Positions 1 through 5,501 are shown, counted from the first letter of the stretch. The stretch: 5,605 nt of DNA from Methyloceanibacter sp. (GCA_022865725.1 JALHTP010000306.1:1-5605), one strand, 5' to 3'. Program-made: numbers and translations. Notes: generated by a model from the letters alone, not told the origin.

Positions 1-480
1 AGCACGCTCAGCACCGTGTCCGACTCCACCGTGTATGCGTCGTCCGCCGCCACCGGAGCCGCTTGGATCGTGACCACGAACGTGTCTTCCACCCAGAGGC
101 CGCTCTGATCGGTCGCGCGGATCGTGATCTCGACCGTGCCGTTCTGGTCGCCGGCGTAGTCGAGCGTGAGGAGGTCGCCATCGATCCCGACGGTCAGCAG
201 GCTGGTAGTGCTGGCGACCCCCGCGAAATCGGCGAGATACCCGACCGTGGCCCGGGTCACGTTGGTGGCAAAGGTGTAGTCGAGGTAATTGGATTCGACG
301 GCGTCCGTCGACTTGTGGTAGTGCGGGTTGCTTTCCCAGGAGGACTCAATAATCAGCACGGCGTCATAGCCTGCCTCGTCGAACGGGGCGTGGTCGCTGC
401 GATCTGTCCAGCCCGAGCCAGTTGCTGTGACCAGCCCGCCGTAGCCGTACAGGTTGAACGCATCGATCACGTCCTGCTTG
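1..480 (-). other. Foreign C-terminal segment: M28 (leucyl aminopeptidase-like) peptidase end plus Ig/cadherin-like repeats
   Basis: This is the part of the minus-strand frame that does not belong to CobT; the upper boundary is approximate (about 455-485). Residues 223-238 (Gly-Trp-Thr-Asp-Arg-Ser-Asp-His-Ala-Pro-Phe-Asp-Glu-Ala-Gly-Tyr) match the SDH..F..AGY block near the end of M28 aminopeptidases such as the Vibrio enzyme. SNPHYHKSTDA (250-260) holds His255, which corresponds to the last zinc ligand of that family (HTTQDT in Vibrio). NVTRATVGYLADFAG (273-287) is the closing helix. Residues ~290-340 resemble the second half of an Ig/cadherin-like domain (LTLDYAGDQNGTVEITIRATD, with DTFVVTI at 332-338). 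APVAADDAYTVESDTVLSV (341-359) looks like the start of another cadherin-like repeat, cut by the window edge. Such proteins are secreted. The other four zinc ligands and the catalytic Glu would lie in the missing N-terminal half. Confidence 0.72.
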
Positions 481-1079
481 CGCTTCAGGCCGCGCTCGTC
501 GATTCCGGTGCCGTGTCCGGCAAAGCGCGCGCCGCCGCCGCCGAACAATGCCGCCGAAATGGCCGAGGCGGCCGTGGTATTGCCGATGCCCATTTCGCCC
601 AAGACGACGAGATCGGCTTCGGGCGAAAGCGCCTCGTAGCCCGCCGCCACCGCTTCGAGAAACTCGGCCTCGTCCATCGCGGGGCTCAAGGTGAAGTCCG
701 CCGTCGGGTGGTCGATATCGAGCGCGACCACGCGAAGCTCGGCGCCCGCGACTTGCGCGAGCTGATTGATGGCCGCCCCGCCGGTGGCGAAATTCGCGAC
801 CATCTGGGCGGTGACCTCCGCCGGATAGGCCGAGACGCCTTGCGCCGTCACCCCGTGATTGCCGGCGAAGACGAGGATCTCGACAGTGGCGAGACGCGGC
901 GGGCTCTTGCCCTGCCAAAGGCTTAGCCACGCCACCGCCTCCTCGAGGCGGCCGAGGCTCCGCGGCGGCTTGGTGAGCCGCCCTTCGCGGCTTGCCACAT
1001 CGGCAGCCGCCTCGGCATGGCCGCCCGGGAGATCGAGACAGGCCGAAAGCAAATCGGCGAAGGAAGCGAAGCGCGTCAT
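1..1079 (-). CDS. cobT: CobT N-terminal part (nicotinate-nucleotide--dimethylbenzimidazole phosphoribosyltransferase) running in frame into an M28 peptidase tail; 3' end outside window
   Basis: CobT transfers ribose phosphate from nicotinate mononucleotide to dimethylbenzimidazole, giving alpha-ribazole phosphate for the lower ligand of cobalamin in the cytoplasm. The frame opens at the ATG at 1079-1077 and stays open for 359 codons to the window edge. Residues 1-~200 read as CobT: the early Leu-Thr-Lys-Pro-Pro-Arg-Ser-Leu-Gly-Arg-Leu-Glu segment (~33-44), FAGNHGVTAQG (71-81), LGEMGIGNTTAAS (160-172; its Glu162 matches a conserved active-site Glu) and GHGTGIDERGLKRK (188-201). CobT should continue to about 340 residues with a C-terminal catalytic Glu; that part is absent. 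From about residue 207 the protein is an M28 peptidase C-terminus followed by Ig/cadherin-like sequence. The start matches alphaproteobacterial CobT, but no clear ribosome binding site precedes it. It is divergent from cobS, with 42 bp between the starts. The CobT identity is secure; whether the fused frame exists in a genome is doubtful. Confidence 0.88.
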   Translation of the reverse strand, partial: MTRFASFADLLSACLDLPGGHAEAAADVASREGRLTKPPRSLGRLEEAVAWLSLWQGKSPPRLATVEILVFAGNHGVTAQGVSAYPAEVTAQMVANFATGGAAINQLAQVAGAELRVVALDIDHPTADFTLSPAMDEAEFLEAVAAGYEALSPEADLVVLGEMGIGNTTAASAISAALFGGGGARFAGHGTGIDERGLKRKQDVIDAFNLYGYGGLVTATGSGWTDRSDHAPFDEAGYDAVLIIESSWESNPHYHKSTDAVESNYLDYTFATNVTRATVGYLADFAGVASTTSLLTVGIDGDLLTLDYAGDQNGTVEITIRATDQSGLWVEDTFVVTIQAAPVAADDAYTVESDTVLSV

Positions 1080-1090
1080 TTCAGGGTAGA

Positions 1091-1109
1091 CTCAGCGATA
1101 GGGGCTGAG
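1091..1109. promoter_or_regulatory. Inverted repeat between the divergent cobT and cobS starts
   Basis: CTCAGC at 1091-1096 and GCTGAG at 1104-1109 form a perfect 6-bp inverted repeat with a 7-base spacer. It lies inside the 42-bp gap between the two start codons. The right arm runs into the cobS ribosome binding site (AGGAG, 1110-1114). It could be an operator shared by both genes, or an RNA hairpin that partly hides the cobS site. Promoters for both genes must overlap this gap or each other's coding sequence. A 6-bp repeat can arise by chance, so the functional reading is inference. Confidence 0.3.
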
Positions 1110-1121
1110 AGGAGCGGCGGA

Positions 1122-1895
1122 ATGTCGGGGGGCATCACGGCCAAGGGGCTTATCACGGACGTCAATACCAGCCTAGCCTTCTGCACGCGGCTGCCGCTGG
1201 TTCATTCCGCATTCGTCGAAGGTGCGGACATCGCGCGGGCGAGCTGGGCCTTTCCTCTGGTCGGCGCGGGCGTCGGCCTGTTCGGGGGCCTCGTCTGCTG
1301 GCTCGCGGCAAGCTTGGGCTTGCATCCCTTCCTGTCCGGCGTGCTTGCCCTCGGCACGACGATGTTCGCCACCGGTTGCCTGCATGAAGACGGGCTGGCC
1401 GACACGGCGGACGGTCTCGGCGGGGGCAAGACGGCAGAGCATAAGCTCGCCATCATGCGCGAGAGCCCTATCGGCGTTTATGGTGCTTCGGCTCTCATGC
1501 TCTCGCTCATGCTACGCGCCGGAGCCATCGCCAGCCTCGCCGAACCCGGCCTGATGGGGGCCGCCTTGTTCGCCGCGCAGGCGGGAAGCCGCGCCTTGCT
1601 GCCCGCCTTGATGCGGCTCGTGCCGCGGGCGCGCACTGATGGGCTCTCCGCGGGCGCGGGGCGACCGCCCTTGAACAGCGTCGTCATTGCGGCGCTGCTC
1701 GGCGGTCTCGCCCTGATCATCGGCCTCGGCTTTTTCGGCGGGCTGATCGCTGGCGCGCTGGTCGTGATGGCGACTTTCATCATCGGGCGGCTCTGCATCA
1801 CGCAGATCGGCGGGCAGACCGGCGACGTACTCGGCGCGCTCGAGCAGGTGAGCGAGATTCTGATCCTGCTCGTCGCGGCAGCCTGGCTCAGATGA
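1122..1895 (+). CDS. cobS: Cobalamin synthase CobS (adenosylcobinamide-GDP ribazoletransferase)
   Basis: CobS is the inner-membrane, Mg-dependent enzyme that joins adenosylcobinamide-GDP to alpha-ribazole (or its phosphate), releasing GMP and giving adenosylcobalamin (phosphate). The protein has 257 residues, close to the usual ~250. The signature acidic motif HEDGLADTADGLGGG is at 88-102 and the second conserved block GGQTGDVLGALEQ at 230-242. Hydrophobic spans at about 42-62, 68-86, 118-139, 187-222 (long enough for two passes) and 243-255 fit a polytopic protein. The ATG at 1122 is chosen because AGGAG (1110-1114) sits 7 bases upstream and the protein then begins like other CobS proteins; the frame stays open further upstream to 1017, but that would overlap cobT. 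The gene is divergent from cobT, whose product supplies its ribazole substrate. Its stop ends 1 bp before the stop of the convergent DUF302 gene. It appears intact. Confidence 0.95.
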   Translation: MSGGITAKGLITDVNTSLAFCTRLPLVHSAFVEGADIARASWAFPLVGAGVGLFGGLVCWLAASLGLHPFLSGVLALGTTMFATGCLHEDGLADTADGLGGGKTAEHKLAIMRESPIGVYGASALMLSLMLRAGAIASLAEPGLMGAALFAAQAGSRALLPALMRLVPRARTDGLSAGAGRPPLNSVVIAALLGGLALIIGLGFFGGLIAGALVVMATFIIGRLCITQIGGQTGDVLGALEQVSEILILLVAAAWLR

Positions 1896-1896
1896 G

Positions 1897-2370
1897 CTAT
1901 TTCCGCACGGTCGAGGTGATGGATGAGATCACCTCCGAGGCCATCTTGAATTCCTTCTTTCGATTGGTGATGCCGTGGCGGCGGGCGATCCAGGCAAAAT
2001 CCGTATAGGCCACCCACACATTGCCCTTGGCATCCTGGTAGACGAGAAGCCTAACCGGCCAGTCGAGCCCTGCATCGGGATCGGAGGTGATGAACAGCGT
2101 GCCGAGCGGCGGATTGCCGAACACGAGAAGGGTCGAGGGCAGAAGCGTGATGCCCGCGTCGGCGGCAAGTTTGGACTGATCGATCTCGTCGAAGAACTTG
2201 ATGCCCTTGGCGGCAATGTCCTTTTTCATGCGCTCGATGGTCTCGGGCATGGAATAGGCGCTCTTGAATTTGACGATGCCGTCGCCGCCGGCGGCTTGCG
2301 CCGTCCCAATGGGTGCCAAGGCCAAGGCGCCCGCCATAAGCAAAGCCGAGCAAATCAAACGTATGAACAT
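1897..2370 (-). CDS. Exported DUF302-family protein
   Basis: This 157-residue protein starts at the ATG at 2370-2368, preceded on the minus strand by an AGGAGA ribosome binding site. The frame is open further upstream, but only this start gives a clean signal peptide: charged residues at the start, a hydrophobic core at about 5-22 and an Ala-Gln-Ala cleavage site after residue 26. The mature part matches the DUF302 pattern: YSMPETIERMKKDIAAKGIK (39-58), FDEIDQSKLAADAG (60-73), LLPSTLLVFGNPPLGT (76-91), DPDAGLDWPVRLLVYQD (97-113), GNVWVAYTD (116-124) and the closing RRHGI (130-134). DUF302 proteins are widespread and of unknown biochemical function; a periplasmic location is inferred from the signal peptide. 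The gene converges with cobS, leaving no room for a separate terminator between them. No functional link to cobalamin synthesis is evident. Confidence 0.9.
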   Translation of the reverse strand: MFIRLICSALLMAGALALAPIGTAQAAGGDGIVKFKSAYSMPETIERMKKDIAAKGIKFFDEIDQSKLAADAGITLLPSTLLVFGNPPLGTLFITSDPDAGLDWPVRLLVYQDAKGNVWVAYTDFAWIARRHGITNRKKEFKMASEVISSITSTVRK

Positions 2371-2543
2371 GGTTTTCTCCTCTTGGCGGCCGGTCCTGGG
2401 CTGAAGTTTGTGAGGAGAAGCATGGCGAAGTCGGCGCCCAAGCTGAAATGCCGCTTCGCTTCCAATTCGATGCCGCAAGGCTATGGTTGGGGATAGTCAC
2501 AGCCGCTAACCGGGCGGAAAGGAGAGCCGTGCTATAGAATTGG

Positions 2544-2557
2544 GCTCGGGACCGAGC
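2544..2557. promoter_or_regulatory. Palindrome in the leader of the first small secreted-protein gene
   Basis: GCTCGG (2544-2549) and CCGAGC (2552-2557) form a perfect inverted repeat with only 2 bases between the arms. It lies in the 213-bp divergent gap between the DUF302 gene and the small gene starting at 2584. It is 6 bases downstream of a TATAGA sequence (2533-2538) that could be a -10 element, although no convincing -35 is present, and 15 bases upstream of the AGGAG (2573-2577). The position suits an operator for a regulator. A 2-base loop is too tight for a normal RNA hairpin without unpairing. Chance occurrence in G+C-rich DNA is possible. Confidence 0.3.
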
Positions 2558-2583
2558 GGGTGACTGGGTAAAAGGAGACTTCA

Positions 2584-2868
2584 ATGCTGCGAATTGCCGT
2601 TGCCCTTGCACTTATCGCAGGTGCCCTTGTGCTGACGCCAAAGCCGGCCTCGGCGCTGCCGCTTGCTCTCGGCGATCATGCCGCGATCAGCCAGGAGATT
2701 AGCGGAGCCGTCGTCGAACAGGTGGGGCGCCGGTCGGTGAATGCGCGCCGCACCAATCGCTACGCTACTGGCCCACGCCGCTATGACTGGACTTATTACC
2801 CTTATTGGCGGCCTTACCAGTATCGCTACTGGCAGTTCTATTACCCGCATGGCGGCCCGCTGTTCTAG
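2584..2868 (+). CDS. Small secreted protein with Tyr/Trp/Pro/Arg-rich tail
   Basis: I do not recognise a named family for this 94-residue protein. It starts at an ATG with AGGAG (2573-2577) 6 bases upstream. Residues 1-24 form a good signal peptide: MLR, then a hydrophobic Ala/Leu core, then Pro-Ala-Ser-Ala with cleavage after 24. The mature chain begins LPLALGDHAAISQEIS, has a basic stretch (RR at 49-50, 55-56 and 65-66), and ends in an aromatic tail. Residues 60-87 contain ten Tyr and three Trp, in blocks such as YDWTYYPYWRPYQYRYW (67-83). There is no Cys and no second membrane segment. The layout and the ribosome binding site (AAGGAGAC) closely resemble the next gene, so the two look like distant tandem paralogues. 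Secretion to the periplasm or cell surface is inferred. The function is unknown; similar short Tyr-rich exported proteins are common, unnamed products in Hyphomicrobiales genomes. Confidence 0.82.
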   Translation: MLRIAVALALIAGALVLTPKPASALPLALGDHAAISQEISGAVVEQVGRRSVNARRTNRYATGPRRYDWTYYPYWRPYQYRYWQFYYPHGGPLF

Positions 2869-2922
2869 GCGGCGCTGATCTCCGGACGACCCGTCTCCAA
2901 GACTGAAAGCTTGCAGCGCCGC
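2869..2922 (+). terminator. Weak inverted repeat after the first small gene
   Basis: GCGGCGCTG (2869-2877), directly after the stop codon, is perfectly complementary to CAGCGCCGC (2914-2922). The 36-base loop is long and no T-run follows, so this is a poor intrinsic terminator. It may be an RNA 3'-end or stability structure, a partial attenuator before the downstream paralogue, or chance. Confidence 0.22.
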
Positions 2923-3019
2923 GGGGCCTCACCGTCTTGTGATCGCCCTCGTGTTGCGGAGCGCCGGACCGGCAGCTACGCTTCATCAGCCGGGGGAGGT
3001 TGGCGTAAGGAGACCAAAG

Positions 3020-3319
3020 ATGCGCCACGTCCTCGTTAGACACGTCCTCATCGGAATTGCCGCCGCGGTTTTAGTCGTTGGCTTTGCCATCGGAGTCGGC
3101 CCGGCCTCGGCAGCGCCGCTGCCCACGCTGAACGGCCTCGCCAGTCAAGCTGGCCCGGTCGAGAAAGCCCACTATTACGGGTATCGGTACCGCGGCTATG
3201 GCGGGTATTACCCGTACCGCTACGGGCGCCCCTATTACCGGCCCTATTATTACGGCTACAGCTACGGCTATCGGCCGTATTACCGGAATTACGGCTATTG
3301 GAATCATCGCCGCTGGTAG
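3020..3319 (+). CDS. Small secreted Tyr/Gly-rich protein
   Basis: This is a 99-residue protein of no named family that I recognise. The frame is open from 2939, but the ATG at 3020 is preferred because AAGGAGA (3007-3013) lies 6 bases upstream and this start gives a proper signal peptide: MRHVLVRH, a hydrophobic core at 9-26, and Pro-Ala-Ser-Ala with cleavage after residue 31. The mature chain begins APLPTLNGLASQ. Its last 49 residues (51-99) contain 21 Tyr, the rest being mainly Gly, Arg and Pro, with RPYY recurring at 70-73, 74-77 and 85-88. There is no Cys. Such a tail is probably disordered or a simple repeat structure; a surface or cell-wall role, binding through aromatic and arginine side chains, is only a guess. 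It lies 151 bp downstream of the related 94-residue gene and is followed directly by a strong terminator, so the pair may be one transcription unit. Confidence 0.85.
   Translation: MRHVLVRHVLIGIAAAVLVVGFAIGVGPASAAPLPTLNGLASQAGPVEKAHYYGYRYRGYGGYYPYRYGRPYYRPYYYGYSYGYRPYYRNYGYWNHRRW
3170..3316 (+). repeat. Degenerate Tyr-codon repeat tract within the secreted-protein gene
   Basis: The 3' half of this gene is low-complexity coding DNA built from TAY, GGN, CGN and CCN codons. Imperfect units encode RPYY (three copies) and GY/GYG. Such tracts change length easily by slippage or unequal exchange. The high Tyr-codon density also produces a spurious Val/Ile-rich open frame on the opposite strand. Confidence 0.55.
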
Positions 3320-3334
3320 GCGGCATCGCCAAGA

Positions 3335-3378
3335 TCAGGACCGGACGGCCCCCCTTCCGGTCCTGACGCCTTTTCTCT
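3335..3378 (+). terminator. Rho-independent terminator after the small secreted-protein genes
   Basis: TCAGGACCGGA (3335-3345) pairs perfectly over 11 bp with TCCGGTCCTGA (3356-3366), with a 10-base C-rich loop. After CGCC a T-rich run TTTTCTCT (3371-3378) follows. It begins 15 bases after the stop codon at 3319 and separates the small genes from the large YkuD-Mur ligase gene. It is the clearest regulatory structure in the window. Confidence 0.85.
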
Positions 3379-3427
3379 GAAGGAGCTGCAATAAGAGGGT
3401 AACGGCGCGGACGCCCCCTGTGGCAGA

Positions 3428-5404
3428 GTGCGCGCCGTGAGCCCTTCAATCGACCCGATATTAGCCGCCCGCGCTCTCGATCTGGCGCGCGCAGGCCTCT
3501 CCCGTCCCGGCGCTCCTGCCGCATTGCCCGAGCGTCTGCTCGTGGTCGATGCGGAGCGCCAGCTCGCCACATGGATCGAGGCGGGGAACGCGATAGAAGC
3601 CTGGCCGGTGTCGACCGCGCGCGCCGGCATCGGCGGCGAGGACGGCTCATACCGGACGCCGCCAGGCTGGCACCGCGTCCACGAGCGGATCGGTCAAGAG
3701 GCCGTACCCGGCACCGTCTTCGTTTCGCGCGAGCCGACCGGCGAGACGTGGCGCGGCGAGCCGCGCGACGACGATCTGATCCTCACCCGCATCCTCACCC
3801 TTGACGGCATCGAGGACGGCGTGAACCGGGGACAGGGGCGCGACTCGCTCCAGCGCTACATCTATCTGCACGGCACCAACCACGAAGGCCTGCTCGGCCG
3901 CCCCGTCTCGCATGGCTGCGTGCGCCTGTCGAACGATGATGTGTGCCAGCTCTTCGCCCATGTCCGCGAAGGCGATTTCGTGTTCATCGCCGCGCCCGAA
4001 GCCCGCACGATCCCCGATCCGCGGGGCGCTGGTCGCTTTCATTATGCGGGTCTCGGCGGCGCCGGCATGAGCGCGCTCGCCCAGTTCCAGGTGATGACCG
4101 GGGGCCGGGCAAGCGGGAGCGACCGGGCCTTCGACCACGGCGAGCGCGAAGGCTTACGCGCTCAGCTCGAGCGACTCGGCATCGACGTGCTCCCGCAGGA
4201 CGGCAGCGGGCTTGGCTCGGATTGCGTGGCGCTCGTGGTCTCGACCGCGGTCGAGGACAGCATTCCGGACGTCGCCGCGGCGCGGGCCAAGGGCATTCCC
4301 ATCATCCACCGCTCCGAGCTGCTCGCGTATTTCGTGGCGCAGCATCGCTCGATCGCGGTGACGGGCACCAGCGGCAAGTCGACGGTCGCCGCGATGATCT
4401 TCGCGATCCTGAGCGGCGCCGGCCGCGATCCCTCGGTCATTACCGGGGCCGATCTTCCGGAACTCGAGGCGCAAGGCCTGCCGGGCAACGCCTTTGCCGG
4501 AGACACGGACCTGCTCGTGGTCGAAGCCGACGAGAGCGACGGCTCGCTCGTGCGCTACGCCCCCGCCATCGGGGTGGTCCTCAATCTACAGCGCGACCAC
4601 AAGGAGATGACCGAGGTCGCGGCGATGTTCGCCACGTTGCGCGCGCGCGCAAGGGAGGCGCTGGTCGTGGGCGATGCGGAGAATCTCGACCCGTTCGCCG
4701 GCGGCGCGATCCGCTTCGGCTTCGGCGCGCGGGCCGATATTCGCGGCGAGGATGTCGAGCTTGGACCTGCCTCGAGCCGGTTCCGGGTGGGGGATGGCGT
4801 TTTCACGCTGCCGGTGCCGGGAGCGCACAACGTCGCCAATGCGCTCGCGGCGATCGCTACCTGCCGGATTTTGGGCGTGGCGCTCGAAGAGATGGTGAGC
4901 CCGCTGGCGAGCTTCAGGGGCATCGGCCGGCGGTTCCAGACGGTCGGCCGGGCGCACGGCGTGGAGGTGATCGACGATTTCGCCCATAATGCCGATAAGA
5001 TCGCGGCGGCGATCAGGACCGCCAAGCTCCGCGCGAGCCGCGTGCTTGCGATCTACCAGCCGCACGGCTATGGGCCGACGCGCTTCCTGCGCCGGGATTT
5101 CGTCGCCACCTTCACCCGCGAGCTCGCCGCCGACGACCGGCTGTGGATGCTCGAAGTGTTCTACGCGGGTGGAACCGCCACGCGCGATTTCTCGGCGGCC
5201 GACATCGTGGCCGAGATCGGCGCGCTGGGCGTGCAGGCCGAATTTGCTCCCTCGCGGGAATTCCTCGCCGCTCGCATCGCCCAGGAGGCAAGACCCGGCG
5301 ATCTCGTTCTGATGATGGGCGCGCGCGATCCCTCGCTCAGCGCGCTGGCGCGCGCGATCCTCGCCTCCATCGAGAAAGCGACGATGGCAGCACCGGCGAA
5401 GTAA
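3428..5404 (+). CDS. YkuD L,D-transpeptidase/carboxypeptidase-fold domain fused to a MurC/Mpl-like Mur ligase
   Basis: This 658-residue protein combines two cell-wall enzymes. Residues ~36-190 are a YkuD domain: LLVVDAERQLATWIEAG, TPPGWHRVHERIG (77-89), LTRILTLDGIE (119-129), YIYLHGTNHE (144-153; His148) and SHGCVRLSNDD (161-171; catalytic Cys164). Residues ~203-658 are a full Mur ligase: HYAGLGGAGMSALA (205-218), SGSD (229-232), P-loop GTSGKST (313-319), EADESD (366-371), GAHNVANALAA (465-475), GRRFQ (500-504), DDFAHNADKI (516-525), QPHGYGP (544-550) and GARDPS (631-636). There is no signal peptide or membrane span, so it should be cytoplasmic. Known cytoplasmic YkuD enzymes (ElsL type) remove D-Ala from recycled tetrapeptide, and Mpl attaches tripeptide to UDP-MurNAc; a bifunctional recycling enzyme is inferred. 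The start is the GTG at 3428 (an alternative GTG is at 3437); an in-frame stop at 3392 excludes earlier starts, and the ribosome binding site is weak. The exact ligase substrate is unresolved. Confidence 0.9.
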   Translation: MRAVSPSIDPILAARALDLARAGLSRPGAPAALPERLLVVDAERQLATWIEAGNAIEAWPVSTARAGIGGEDGSYRTPPGWHRVHERIGQEAVPGTVFVSREPTGETWRGEPRDDDLILTRILTLDGIEDGVNRGQGRDSLQRYIYLHGTNHEGLLGRPVSHGCVRLSNDDVCQLFAHVREGDFVFIAAPEARTIPDPRGAGRFHYAGLGGAGMSALAQFQVMTGGRASGSDRAFDHGEREGLRAQLERLGIDVLPQDGSGLGSDCVALVVSTAVEDSIPDVAAARAKGIPIIHRSELLAYFVAQHRSIAVTGTSGKSTVAAMIFAILSGAGRDPSVITGADLPELEAQGLPGNAFAGDTDLLVVEADESDGSLVRYAPAIGVVLNLQRDHKEMTEVAAMFATLRARAREALVVGDAENLDPFAGGAIRFGFGARADIRGEDVELGPASSRFRVGDGVFTLPVPGAHNVANALAAIATCRILGVALEEMVSPLASFRGIGRRFQTVGRAHGVEVIDDFAHNADKIAAAIRTAKLRASRVLAIYQPHGYGPTRFLRRDFVATFTRELAADDRLWMLEVFYAGGTATRDFSAADIVAEIGALGVQAEFAPSREFLAARIAQEARPGDLVLMMGARDPSLSALARAILASIEKATMAAPAK

Positions 5405-5410
5405 CGCCGG
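5393..5410 (+). terminator. Short GC hairpin across the stop codon of the YkuD-Mur ligase gene
   Basis: CCGGCG (5393-5398) pairs perfectly with CGCCGG (5405-5410), with the loop AAGTAA containing the stop codon. A short pyrimidine-rich stretch follows (CGCCTTTCTATTCC). The stem is short and the T-run poor, so termination may be partial. Position at the gene end is the main support. Confidence 0.35.
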
Positions 5411-5501
5411 CTCGCCTTTCTATTCCGATAAACCTTTTCGCTAGCAGCTTAGTGTCCCGTCAACTAGCATCGTCAGCGAAGAAACTACCCGCGGGTCCGC
5501 A

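Noticed and set aside
63..926. Long plus-strand open frame (287 codons)
   Set aside because: It is the antisense shadow of the cobT/M28 frame; the minus strand has clear CobT and M28 motifs, and the plus-strand product resembles nothing.
1080..1121. Cobalamin riboswitch upstream of cobS
   Set aside because: The gap is only 42 bp, and no riboswitch-like conserved segments were seen.
1913..1935. Perfect inverted repeat GAGGTGAT...ATCACCTC near the cobS/DUF302 convergent ends
   Set aside because: It is within the DUF302 coding sequence and no T-run follows on either strand, so I do not call it a terminator.
1975..2496. Plus-strand open frame (173 codons)
   Set aside because: It lies antisense to the DUF302 gene, which has a signal peptide, ribosome binding site and family motifs.
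3071..3307. Minus-strand Val/Ile-rich hydrophobic open frame that mimics a membrane protein
   Set aside because: It is produced by reading Tyr codons backwards (TAY gives RTA, Val/Ile); the plus strand has a better start, signal peptide and terminator.
3943..4989. Plus-strand 348-codon frame inside the fusion gene, with Arg/Gly-rich product
   Set aside because: It is an out-of-frame G+C shadow; the Mur ligase motifs are all in the other frame.
5438..5475. Repeated CTAGCA and short TAGT/ACTA symmetry before the last gene
   Set aside because: The arms are too short (4-6 bases) to distinguish from chance, and there is no promoter or mobile-element context.
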